Source of the DNA: Holophagales bacterium
GTDB lineage: Bacteria > Acidobacteriota > Thermoanaerobaculia > UBA5066
Reading direction: 5' to 3'
Length of the DNA stretch: 64,000 nucleotides
Assembly (NCBI GenBank): GCA_016716705.1
Contig: JADJVF010000007.1
Coordinates: 155,389-219,388, forward strand
The position numbers and the translations under genes were made by a program. This document shows positions 7,979-16,300 of this stretch, piece by piece (positions within the stretch are counted from its first letter, which is position 1; every line of letters begins with the position of its first letter). The notes beneath the pieces are model-generated. The model was given only the letters and a program-made list of their open reading frames with translations, was not told the origin of the DNA and searched no databases.

Positions 7979-10900
7979 TCAGCTCGCGGCGAGCTTCGTG
8001 ACTTCTTCCTTGAGGAGCATCGCGCCCCCCTTCAGCAGGTCGTCTCGGGTGATCTCGCCCTTCCCGAGGCGGGCGAGGAGGGCGCGCTGCGCCCGGTATT
8101 CCCTGTTGTCGATGCCCGCCTTGCTCTGGAGGAGGCGCCACGCCTTCCGGCGCTCCACGCAGAGCAGGACCATCTGGCGCGAGAGCGAATAGTAGCCCGG
8201 CCGTCCCTCGTGGTCCTCGGCCTTCATGACGACCCCGAAGTCGGGGACGAAGACGGGGCTCTTCGGGTCGAGGACGCGCCGCTTGACGACGTCGTCCTGC
8301 GTGAGGAGGACGAGGACGTCGTCGAGGGCGACCATCGTCGACGCCTTCTCGGGCGTGACCTTCTTCAGGTGCTGGCGGAAGCGGGCCTCGGTGACGGCGT
8401 AGTGGGCGACGGTGTACTTCACCTTCTCGCCCGTCGACTTGAGCGTCGTCTCCCACCAGTCGCGGTCGTGGTTCGGGTTCCCCTTCAGCTCGAGCGCCTC
8501 GCGGTACGTCTCGCCCTTGCCGGGGTTGTAGGTGAACTCGGGGAGCATCCGGCTGTCGCGGGAGCGCTGGGACTGGAGGGTGGAGACGTCGTCGCCGACG
8601 CCGTGCTCGGGCTGGCAGGGGGTGAAGCTCTGGACGAACGCCGTCCCGCGGTACTCGAGGGCGTCGAGGATCGCCTTGTAGAGCTTCGGGGCGTTGGCCA
8701 TCGAGACCTGCGCGACGAACGGCGACCCGTGGCCCGCGCAGAAGATCTCGGCGAGCCCCTTCTTCTCGGTCAGCTTGCCCTGCGTGGCCGCGCCGATCTG
8801 GTTCATGTCGAAGCCGCCGGTGATGACCGACGAGTCGGAGTTCTGCCCGCCCGTGTTCGAGTAGACCTGCGTGTCGAGCATCAGGAGCTTCACGTTCGGC
8901 CGGTTCTGGAGGACGACCTTCGAGACGTTCTGGAAACCGATGTCGCCCATCCCGCCGTCGCCGCCGATGGCCCAGGCCTTCGGCAACTCGGCGACCTCCC
9001 GGTCGGTCATGAGGGCGTCGGAGAAGTGGGCGAGGTCGAAATACCCGGCTCCCGTCAGCGGGCCGTCGTCGCGGAGGAGGGCGTCGGCGAGCCGCTCGGG
9101 AATGACGGAGCGGCGGGCGTGGTCCTGGACGAACGCCTCGCCGAAGAGCCAGGCGACGGTGGCGCCGTCCTGGAAGAGGGAGTTCATCCACGGGTAGGGG
9201 TGCGGGTTGTTCGGCGGCGTCGAGCCGAAGACGGTGTTGCAGCCGGTGTGGGCGCCCATCGCCATGACCGACATCCCGTTCGCGAGCCGGCCGTCGATGG
9301 CCTGCAGCTCGCGGTGGTTCCAGGCTTCCTGGGCCAGGACCGCGCGGAGGGCGTCGACGATCTCCGCGTCCGAGATCGGTCCGTGCTCGGCGAGGCGGAC
9401 GTCGGTGTCCTCGTCGTTCTCGCCGCCGAGCCCCATCAGGAGGTGGGCGACCGCTCTCGTGAAACGGGCGTAGTCGGCCGGGCTCTTCTCCTTCAGGGCC
9501 GCGAGGCGGGCGACACCCGCCTCGGCGACGGCCTTCGCCTTGGCGGCGAGCCGGTCGGCCTTGGCGTGGTAGAGCGGGCGCATGTAGGCCTCGGTGACCG
9601 AGGCGACGGCGCGCAGGACCGTCTTCTCGCCGCAGCCGGCGCAGGCGCCGTCGCCCGAGACGAGGGCGTCGTAGGTCGAGCGGACCATGAGGTGGTTGCG
9701 CAGCGCCGCCTCGCGGGACGTCTGCGGGTGCCCGGCGTCGTAGAGGCCGAGGTACTTCTGCGGCGTGTCGCCGAGGAGGTTCAGGAAGCCCGTCGCCGTC
9801 GCGTGCCTCGCGTTCAGCTCCTCGGTCTCGTCGACCATCTTCAGCGCCTCGTGGTCGCCGCACTCGGTGACGCACTCGCCGCACCCCTTGCAGAGGTCGG
9901 AGACGAAGATGGAGAAGATGCCGCCGCCGCCCGGAGCCTTCTTCTCGGGGTTCGCGAAGATGGCGTTGACCTTGTTGTAGGCGAGGGGGAGCGTGTCGAG
10001 GATGGCGTAGAGCTGCGCCTTGCTCTCGTCCGAGACGACGCCGATCGGGTCGACGGCGGCGCGAACGAGGTCGCGGACGGGCGTCCCGGCCTTCGCCTTC
10101 TGCGCCTCGACCATTCCGGCGCGGACGGATCTCTCGACGTCCGGCACGCTCGCGAGGAGCCGGGCCCGGTCCATCGGGTCCTTCACGTAGGCCCGCACCG
10201 CCGTCGTCAGGACCGTCGTGAGGTCCTGCGCCGTGTTCGGGAGCGCGGTGTCGGGGCACGACGAGATGCACTCCATGCACTGCGTGCAGTTCTCGGCGAT
10301 GAAGACGGGCGTCATCCGCCGCGCGACGTACTTCGTCGCCGTCTCGCCGGTCGCCGCCGCGCCGACGCCCGCCGCCGCCAGGACCGACGCCGGCTGGTGG
10401 TAGCCGAGGCCCGCCCGGAACTCCCTCTCGAACGTCGCCCGCTGGAAGACGGGGGCCCGCTCGGCCTGGTCGGCCGGCTTCGGAACGGCCCGGCACGTGG
10501 CCCCGCACTCGGCGAGCGGGAAGAGCGACTCTCCCCGCATGCTCGAGCGGTCGGGCGCGTCGACGGCGCCGTAGACGATCTCCTTCACCCGCGAGAAGCC
10601 CTGGAGCATGACCTCCATGTTCGAGGCGACGACGGCGTCGCCGAAGCGCCCGAACTTCTTCCGGTACTGCTTCTCGACCTGCTCGTTGAAGTGCTCGCGG
10701 CCGATCCCGAACTCTTCGAGGAAGGGCGAGACGGCGAAGAACGCGCCGAGGAAGGCGTTCCCCTGCATCCGGAGCTGCAGGTCGGGGCGCTCGGTGGCGG
10801 CGCGGGCGATGTCGAAGCCGGGGAGGGTGTAGAGGCGGATCTTCTTGTCGAGGATCTCCTGCCGGTACTTCCGCGGGATCCGCGTCCAGGCCGTCTCGGG

Positions 10901-12616
10901 GCTCTCGTCCGACTCCCAGACGAAGGCGCCCCCCTCGTCCATCCCGTCGAGCGGGTTCGTGTGGATGAAGGCCTTCGGGTCGCAGCAGAGGACGACGGTC
11001 ACGTGCCGCAGGTCGCAGTTGACCCGGATCCGCTCCGGGGCGACGACGAGGAAGTACTCGGTCGGCGCCCCCTTCTTCTCCGACCCGTACTTCGGGTTCG
11101 CCGAGACGTGGACGACCTCTTTCCGCCGTCCCAGCTCGTCCACGGCGCCGTCGCGTTCGGCCACGTGGTCGCCCAGCTCGCCGATGATCTCGCCGAGGTT
11201 CTTGCCGGTCGTGATCATTCCCCAGCCGCCGATCGAGTGGAGGCGGACGGCGATGGCGCCGTGGGGGAGGAGCGACGGCCGCTCGGCGGCCTTCACCTCG
11301 TAGGGATGGTCGACGCCGACGACGAAGAGCGTCGTCCCGTCCGCCTCGGTGTGGCCGTCCTTGCGGGCGATCGTCCCCGTGGCGAATCCGTACGCCCCAA
11401 GGATCCCCTCGGGCCGGAAGTCGCGCGAGCCGAGGCCGTAGATGCCCGAGAAGAAGCGCGGCACTTCCGCAGGACCGATCGTCCCGGCCTGGACCGCTTT
11501 CGTGAACGCGGTCCGGATGTCGCGCGCGAGCGGGTTGTCGCCGGCGAGCGGCTGGTCGGTCCGCTCCATGACGAGGACGTTCTTCTTGCCGGCGAGGGCC
11601 GCGACGTAGGCCGCCTCCGGAGTCGGGCGGAGGACGTTCACGTGGATCGAGCCGGCCTTCTCTCCCTTCGCGCGGAGGTGGTCGACCGCGGCCTCGATGT
11701 TCTCGGCGGCCGAGCCGAGGGAGACGAAGACCGTCTCGGCGTCCTCGCAGCGGTACTGCGAGAGGAGGCCGTAGTGCCGCCCCGTCAGCTCCCCGAACTC
11801 GGCGTAGGCCGCCTCGAGCATCGGGAGGATCGGCTCGCAGAACGCGGAGCGGTGCGCGACCACCCCGTTCATGTAGTGCTCCTGGTTCTGGACGGGGCCG
11901 AGGAGGAGCGGGTTCTGAAGGTCGATCATCGCCGGCACGCGGCGGCGCTTCGGACCGAAGAGCGTGCGCTGCGCGTCCGTCGGACAGTCGATGAGATCGT
12001 GGGGCGCGCCGAGGAACTCGCGCATCAGCTCCGCCTCGTGGCGGAAGAACGTCCGCTCGAGGTGCGACGTGAGGAAGCCGTCCTGGATGTTGATGCCGGG
12101 CGTCAGGGAGAGCTCGGCGACCTTCCGGATGATCAGCGCCTGGTCGGCCGCCTGCTGCGAGTCCTTGCCGAACAGCATGATCCAGCCGGTGTCCATGACG
12201 GCGTAGATGTCGTCGTGCCCGCAGTGGACGTTCAGCGCGTGCTTCGTCAGCGCGCGGGCCGAGACCTCGAGGATCATCGTCGAGAACTTGCCGGGGGCGT
12301 GGTAGTACTGCTCGGAGCCGTAGACGATCCCCTGCCCCGAGGTGAAGTTCACCGTCCGCTTCCCGCAGACCGAGAAGGCGATCGCCCCGCCCTGCGCCGA
12401 GTGCTCGCCCTCCGTCTCCACGGCGAGCTTGCTGGCGCCGAAGACGTTGAGCCTTCCCTCGGCGAACGAGAGCTGGTAGTTCTCGCCCATCTCGGTCGAC
12501 GGGGTGATCGGGTAGAAGACTCCACCGTCCGTGATGCGCGCTTCCGTGTGGTAGGCGACGAGCTGGTTCCCGTTCGTCGTGATCCGGATTCCCGGGTAGC
12601 GGGGCGTTCCATTCAT
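7979..12616 (-). CDS. nifJ: Pyruvate:ferredoxin (flavodoxin) oxidoreductase, long form
   Basis: A 1545-residue single-chain 2-oxoacid oxidoreductase; classical NifJ/PFOR is near 1200. It oxidatively decarboxylates pyruvate to acetyl-CoA and CO2 and reduces ferredoxin. In order: the pyrimidine-binding alpha region (YPITPSTEMGENYQ), the alpha C-terminal region, the gamma domain, a ferredoxin-like domain with clusters CTQCMECISSC (near residue 776) and CKGCGECVTEC (near 908), CAGCGEK (near 989) for the proximal cluster, and the thiamine-diphosphate site GGDGGMGDIGFQN (near 1214). The two ferredoxin motifs are about 130 residues apart instead of roughly 45-50, the second motif lacks the usual Pro after its last Cys, and there is a C-terminal extension. 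The frame is intact over 4.6 kb. tpx follows directly. Confidence 0.93.
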   Translation of the reverse strand: MNGTPRYPGIRITTNGNQLVAYHTEARITDGGVFYPITPSTEMGENYQLSFAEGRLNVFGASKLAVETEGEHSAQGGAIAFSVCGKRTVNFTSGQGIVYGSEQYYHAPGKFSTMILEVSARALTKHALNVHCGHDDIYAVMDTGWIMLFGKDSQQAADQALIIRKVAELSLTPGINIQDGFLTSHLERTFFRHEAELMREFLGAPHDLIDCPTDAQRTLFGPKRRRVPAMIDLQNPLLLGPVQNQEHYMNGVVAHRSAFCEPILPMLEAAYAEFGELTGRHYGLLSQYRCEDAETVFVSLGSAAENIEAAVDHLRAKGEKAGSIHVNVLRPTPEAAYVAALAGKKNVLVMERTDQPLAGDNPLARDIRTAFTKAVQAGTIGPAEVPRFFSGIYGLGSRDFRPEGILGAYGFATGTIARKDGHTEADGTTLFVVGVDHPYEVKAAERPSLLPHGAIAVRLHSIGGWGMITTGKNLGEIIGELGDHVAERDGAVDELGRRKEVVHVSANPKYGSEKKGAPTEYFLVVAPERIRVNCDLRHVTVVLCCDPKAFIHTNPLDGMDEGGAFVWESDESPETAWTRIPRKYRQEILDKKIRLYTLPGFDIARAATERPDLQLRMQGNAFLGAFFAVSPFLEEFGIGREHFNEQVEKQYRKKFGRFGDAVVASNMEVMLQGFSRVKEIVYGAVDAPDRSSMRGESLFPLAECGATCRAVPKPADQAERAPVFQRATFEREFRAGLGYHQPASVLAAAGVGAAATGETATKYVARRMTPVFIAENCTQCMECISSCPDTALPNTAQDLTTVLTTAVRAYVKDPMDRARLLASVPDVERSVRAGMVEAQKAKAGTPVRDLVRAAVDPIGVVSDESKAQLYAILDTLPLAYNKVNAIFANPEKKAPGGGGIFSIFVSDLCKGCGECVTECGDHEALKMVDETEELNARHATATGFLNLLGDTPQKYLGLYDAGHPQTSREAALRNHLMVRSTYDALVSGDGACAGCGEKTVLRAVASVTEAYMRPLYHAKADRLAAKAKAVAEAGVARLAALKEKSPADYARFTRAVAHLLMGLGGENDEDTDVRLAEHGPISDAEIVDALRAVLAQEAWNHRELQAIDGRLANGMSVMAMGAHTGCNTVFGSTPPNNPHPYPWMNSLFQDGATVAWLFGEAFVQDHARRSVIPERLADALLRDDGPLTGAGYFDLAHFSDALMTDREVAELPKAWAIGGDGGMGDIGFQNVSKVVLQNRPNVKLLMLDTQVYSNTGGQNSDSSVITGGFDMNQIGAATQGKLTEKKGLAEIFCAGHGSPFVAQVSMANAPKLYKAILDALEYRGTAFVQSFTPCQPEHGVGDDVSTLQSQRSRDSRMLPEFTYNPGKGETYREALELKGNPNHDRDWWETTLKSTGEKVKYTVAHYAVTEARFRQHLKKVTPEKASTMVALDDVLVLLTQDDVVKRRVLDPKSPVFVPDFGVVMKAEDHEGRPGYYSLSRQMVLLCVERRKAWRLLQSKAGIDNREYRAQRALLARLGKGEITRDDLLKGGAMLLKEEVTKLAAS

Positions 12617-12708
12617 CTCGAGATCCCCCTGGCGGCGCTCAGCCGGTGGACATTAGACGCCCTCCGGGAGGGGAAACGAAGACCCCGGACGCAGCAGACC
12701 GGACCTCT

Positions 12709-13794
12709 TCAGCGCCCGGGCGCCTTCGCCTCCAGCGCCCGTCTCGCGGACTTCCCGAGGGCCGGCTCCTTCGTCCTCTTCGTGACTTCGAGGTAGAGGG
12801 TGGCGACGGCTCGCGGGCCGGCGGCAAGGGCCTCGAGGTACTTCACCGTCCCTGCGCGCCGGAGGAGCGTCTCGGTCATCTTCACCCCGACGACGGAGGA
12901 GTGCCGGGCCCAGAAATCGCCGCGCAGCGTCACGGTGCCGAGCGCCTCCCGCCGGGCCGGCTCCTTCGCCTTCGGGTCGAGAAGCGTCTCGGCTGCGGCG
13001 TTCCAGCGGTCGAAGCTCCTCTGGATCGGCTCTTCGAACATCGTCCCGAGCGGGTAGAACTCGTCGGGGAAGAGAAACATCGTCGCAGGGCCCTCGGCGA
13101 CGGTGCGGGCCAGGAGGGCGTCGAAATCGGAGTCCTTCTCCTCCGGCCAGGCCGGCGGGATACGGAAGGGGGCGAACAGCCGCTTCCACGACTCGGCGGC
13201 CGCGGTGCGCAGGAGCGAGAGGACGACCTCGCGGGGGACGACGTCGGCGACCCCCTCGGGGGCGAGGCGTGGCAGGTCGGCGAAGAGCCAGGTCGTCTCG
13301 CCGTCGCTCTCCGCCACGACGTCGTCGAAGCCGGCCAGGCTGAAGAGCGGGACGACGCGGAGGCGGGCCGTGACGGGCGTCGAGGAAGGGAGAAGCGCGG
13401 CGATGCGGCGCGCCTCGATCATCGCCGCGGGCGTGCCGTCGGTCTCGAGGGAGTCGAGGATCTTCGTGAAGGTCGCGGCGCGACTGGAGTAGCCGCTCAG
13501 GAGCGGGTCGGGCGTGCCGGCCGCGACGGAGACGAGCCGGCCCACGACGTCGTCGGGGTTGCGCCCGCCGCGGGAGAGCGCCTGCTGGAAGGCTCGGGAG
13601 GCCCGAAGCCGTTTCAGCGCCTCCGGGGCGTCGGGACGGCCGGCGAGGAGCGTGAGGATGTCCCGGGCGGGTCCGACGTCGACGGTCATCGTCACGTCGT
13701 GGACCACCGGGCGCGTGACGTCGACGGGCGGACCGGCCTGCGGCGGGGGGACGGAAACCGCTGCCAGGGCGAGAGCCAACGCGGTGCTAAGCAA
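12709..13794 (-). CDS. Putative exported protein of unknown function
   Basis: A 361-residue protein if started at TTG 13794, which overlaps the end of the HAD phosphatase gene by 8 bases. This start gives a plausible signal sequence (LLSTALALALAAVSV followed by PPPQAGPP). The mature part is alpha-rich with no motif I recognise. It contains FLFPDEFYPLGTMFEEPIQR near residue 245 and no obvious catalytic pattern or transmembrane helix. An ATG at 13893 would extend it 33 codons into the HAD gene, which I consider less likely. It is probably the last gene of a coupled esterase-HAD-unknown set. Function unknown. Confidence 0.7.
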   Translation of the reverse strand: MLSTALALALAAVSVPPPQAGPPVDVTRPVVHDVTMTVDVGPARDILTLLAGRPDAPEALKRLRASRAFQQALSRGGRNPDDVVGRLVSVAAGTPDPLLSGYSSRAATFTKILDSLETDGTPAAMIEARRIAALLPSSTPVTARLRVVPLFSLAGFDDVVAESDGETTWLFADLPRLAPEGVADVVPREVVLSLLRTAAAESWKRLFAPFRIPPAWPEEKDSDFDALLARTVAEGPATMFLFPDEFYPLGTMFEEPIQRSFDRWNAAAETLLDPKAKEPARREALGTVTLRGDFWARHSSVVGVKMTETLLRRAGTVKYLEALAAGPRAVATLYLEVTKRTKEPALGKSARRALEAKAPGR

Positions 13795-14479
13795 GGATCG
13801 CCTCGCAGGCCGACTCGACGTCGGCGAAGCTCGAAAGAACGACGTCGGCGCCGGCGGCCCGAAGCTCCTCGACGCTCGTTCGGCCCGTCGCAACCGCCAC
13901 CACGCGGGCGCCGATCGCGCGGCCGCACTCCACGTCGGCGCGGGCGTCGCCCACCACGACGGTCTCGGAGGGCGAGAACGGCCGGCCCGTCCGCTCGAGG
14001 GCGCGGGCGAGAGCGATCGGCCCGAGGTCGACGCGCCGCGGCGCCTCGTCGCCGAAGACCCCGAAGTGGAAGTGGTTCCAGAGGCCCGCCGCCGTCAGCT
14101 TGATGCGGGCGCCACGCTGGACGTTTCCCGTCAGGAGGGCGGGGACGACCGACGGGGACGCCGAGACGCGGGCGACGAGGTCGGCGACGCCGGGCTTGAG
14201 CGCCGGCGGGTGGGCGGAGAGCGCCTCCTCGAGGAGGTCGAGGTAGAGGGAGAGGGCGGCGGGGCGGCGCTCGACGATGACGTCGTCCGGAATCCCGGCG
14301 TCCCGCATCAGCTCGAAGACGATGACCGGGTCGAGCCGGCCCTCGAACCGGTACGAAGCCACGTCGCCCTCGGTCCCGAAGGTCCGGCGCAGCGCTTCCG
14401 AGAAGGAGTCGAGGCCCTTGCGCCCCGACGAGAGCAGGGTCCCGTCGACGTCGAACAACACGAGGCGGGGTCTGCTCAC
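13787..14479 (-). CDS. HAD-superfamily phosphatase (phosphoglycolate phosphatase-like)
   Basis: A 230-residue protein with the four HAD motifs: LFDVDGTLLSS (nucleophile Asp near residue 9), ALLTGN (motif II Thr), the basic Lys in the ARIKLTAAGL segment, and VVVGDARADVECGRAIGA (acidic motif IV). The alpha-helical cap after residue 20 makes it a subclass I, Gph/PGP-like enzyme that dephosphorylates a small phosphometabolite in the cytoplasm. The substrate is not determined by sequence. The GTG start overlaps the esterase stop by 4 bases (GTGA), and its own stop overlaps the next gene, so three genes are coupled. Confidence 0.9.
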   Translation of the reverse strand: MSRPRLVLFDVDGTLLSSGRKGLDSFSEALRRTFGTEGDVASYRFEGRLDPVIVFELMRDAGIPDDVIVERRPAALSLYLDLLEEALSAHPPALKPGVADLVARVSASPSVVPALLTGNVQRGARIKLTAAGLWNHFHFGVFGDEAPRRVDLGPIALARALERTGRPFSPSETVVVGDARADVECGRAIGARVVAVATGRTSVEELRAAGADVVLSSFADVESACEAILA

Positions 14480-15354
14480 CCGGCCACCTCGGCCCGGTCG
14501 AGACGGCGCGCCACGCCCGCGGCGAAAGGAACGAAGACGGAGCGCCAGTAGGCCCAGTCGTGCCCGCCGGGCTCGAGAACGAGCTCGCTGCGGCCTCCGA
14601 GCGCCGTGACGAGCTTGTGGAAATAGGAGCCGACGTCGGAGAGGAGGTACTTGTCCTCGGTTCCGCACCGGAGGAGGAGCTCGGGCGCGCGGCCGGCGAG
14701 GCCGGGCTCGTCGAGGAGGATCGAGGCGAGGTCGTTCTTCCGCCAGGGGCCGGTCGCCGTGCTGTCGCCGAAGACGCGTCGGAAGGCGGGGCGGACGAGG
14801 AACGGGAGGCTCTCGACGGAGCGGCGGGAGAGCTGCTGGACGGCCGCGGAGAGGCCGGCGGTGACGGTGAAGAGCTCCGGCGAGCGGAGCCCCCACCGGA
14901 CGGCGCCGTACCCTCCCATCGAGATCCCGGCGGCGGCGCGGGCCGACCGGCGAGGGAGCGTCCGGAAGGCGCCGTCGACGAACGGCACGAGCGTGGACGC
15001 GAGAAACGCGCCGTAGAGGACCTTCCCGTCGTACGAGTCGGTGAACCAGGTGCCGACGCCGCGCGGCGACACGACGAGCATCTCGGGAAGGCGGCCGGCC
15101 GCCATCTCGGCGTCCAGCTGCGCGGCGATTCCCCGCCTGGCGAGCGTCTCCTCGTTTCCGAACCCGTCGTGGAGGAAGTAGAGGACCGGGTACTGGCGGG
15201 CGGGCGCCTCGCCGTAGGAGGGCGGGAGCTGGACGACGACCCGCGCGGGGGCGGGGAGGTGGGGCGAGGCGACGAGCCTCGTCTCGAAGCGCGGCTCTGC
15301 TGCGGCCGGCGGTGCGGCGAGAAGGAGCGCGGCGAGGATCAGGGTTGGCTTCAG
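14476..15354 (-). CDS. Secreted esterase, esterase-D/EstA-like alpha/beta hydrolase (CTG start)
   Basis: 292 residues if initiated at CTG 15354. That codon lies 5 bases after GGAGG and opens a clean signal peptide (KPTLILAALLLAAPPAAA). No ATG, GTG or TTG occurs in frame until 15105, which would remove the signal peptide and the first beta strands (YPVLYFLHDGFGNEE). The catalytic Ser is in AAGISMGGYGAV, the likely Asp in CGTEDKYLLSD, and the His in PGGHDWAYWR. These fit the PF00756 esterase family, which includes feruloyl and S-formylglutathione esterases and antigen 85. It likely hydrolyses an ester outside the cytoplasm. It heads a coupled trio with the HAD phosphatase and an unknown exported protein. 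Confidence 0.85.
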   Translation of the reverse strand: MKPTLILAALLLAAPPAAAEPRFETRLVASPHLPAPARVVVQLPPSYGEAPARQYPVLYFLHDGFGNEETLARRGIAAQLDAEMAAGRLPEMLVVSPRGVGTWFTDSYDGKVLYGAFLASTLVPFVDGAFRTLPRRSARAAAGISMGGYGAVRWGLRSPELFTVTAGLSAAVQQLSRRSVESLPFLVRPAFRRVFGDSTATGPWRKNDLASILLDEPGLAGRAPELLLRCGTEDKYLLSDVGSYFHKLVTALGGRSELVLEPGGHDWAYWRSVFVPFAAGVARRLDRAEVAG

Positions 15355-15502
15355 GCGGGCCTCCGGCGGCGATTGTAGGTGCCCGCCGCGTGCTGTCCGT
15401 CATGCTAGCCTTCTTCGGATTCGCGCTCGGCATCCGCGGAGGCCCGTCCGGCGAAGAGAAGTCCGGCGCCGCGGAGGATCCCGGCGCGGGAGGCCTGAGG
15501 GG

Positions 15503-16255
15503 ATGAGCGTGCCAGCGGACCAGAAGATGCTTTCCGGGAAGACCGTCGTCGTGACCGGGGCCGGCCGCGGCATCGGCCGCGCCATCGCGCTCGCCGCGGC
15601 CCGGGCCGGCGCCACCGTCGTCCTCGCCTCGCGGACCCAGGATCAGCTCGACGACGTGGTCCGCGAGGCCGCTTCCCTCGGCGGCAGCGCCCTCGCCGTG
15701 GCCGCCGACGTGAGGAGCCGGGATGACGTGGAGCGTCTCGTCTCGCGCGCCGTCGAAGAGACGGGGCGGATCGACGCCGTCGTCAACAACGCGGGCGTCT
15801 TCGTCTGGAAGCCGCTCGAGAAGCTCTCCGAGGAGGAGTGGGACCGGGTCCTCGAGACGAACCTCAAGTCGACCTACCTCCTCGTCCACGCCGCGCTCCC
15901 CGAGCTGAAGAAGAGCCGAGGCCGCATCCTGAACGTCTCGTCCGTTCACGGCACCGCCGGCGACGCGAACGTCGTCGCGCACTGCGCCGCCAAGTTCGGG
16001 CTCGTCGGCCTGACGAAGGCCCTCGCGCTGGAGCTGCGTCCGCACGGCATCTCGGTGAACGCCATCTGCCCCGGTTCGACGGACAACCGGACCCGCAACC
16101 TGGAGGGGGTCCCGCACGAGAAGCCCCTCGAGGAGAAGCTCGACGCCTTCGACGTCGCGGCCGCCGCCCTCTTCCTCCTCTCGCCCGCCGCCGGGACCGT
16201 CACCGGGGCGGTCCTCGACGTCTGGGGCGGGACCAGGCTCGAGGTAAAAGCGTGA
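15503..16255 (+). CDS. Short-chain dehydrogenase/reductase with His in place of the catalytic Tyr
   Basis: A 250-residue classical SDR. GAGRGIGRA (from residue 19) is the dinucleotide motif. The Arg in LASRTQ after beta-2 suggests NADPH. NNAGV and NVSSVHG are present, and the C-terminal GAVLDVWGG is typical of the FabG-like group. The usual YxxxK is HCAAK here (His160, Lys164): codon CAC replaces the expected TAC. The enzyme may therefore be inactive, have changed chemistry, or reflect a single T-to-C difference. A good ribosome binding site (gagggg) sits close to the ATG. The B12-binding gene follows 45 bases later on the same strand. Confidence 0.88.
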   Translation: MSVPADQKMLSGKTVVVTGAGRGIGRAIALAAARAGATVVLASRTQDQLDDVVREAASLGGSALAVAADVRSRDDVERLVSRAVEETGRIDAVVNNAGVFVWKPLEKLSEEEWDRVLETNLKSTYLLVHAALPELKKSRGRILNVSSVHGTAGDANVVAHCAAKFGLVGLTKALALELRPHGISVNAICPGSTDNRTRNLEGVPHEKPLEEKLDAFDVAAAALFLLSPAAGTVTGAVLDVWGGTRLEVKA

Positions 16256-16300
16256 AGAATCCGAACTCGAGCCCCCCTCGTAGCGTGACGGGAGTGCAGA

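Noticed and set aside
8210..12796. A 1528-codon open frame on the plus strand opposite nifJ
   Set aside because: It is a GC-rich antisense shadow with Arg/Gly/Asp/Val-rich composition and no motifs; the minus-strand frame encodes all PFOR motifs.
15402..15506. A 34-codon plus-strand frame ending in ATGA with the SDR start
   Set aside because: It has a hydrophobic start but no ribosome binding site, and low-complexity Gly/Ala content; it may be just leader sequence.
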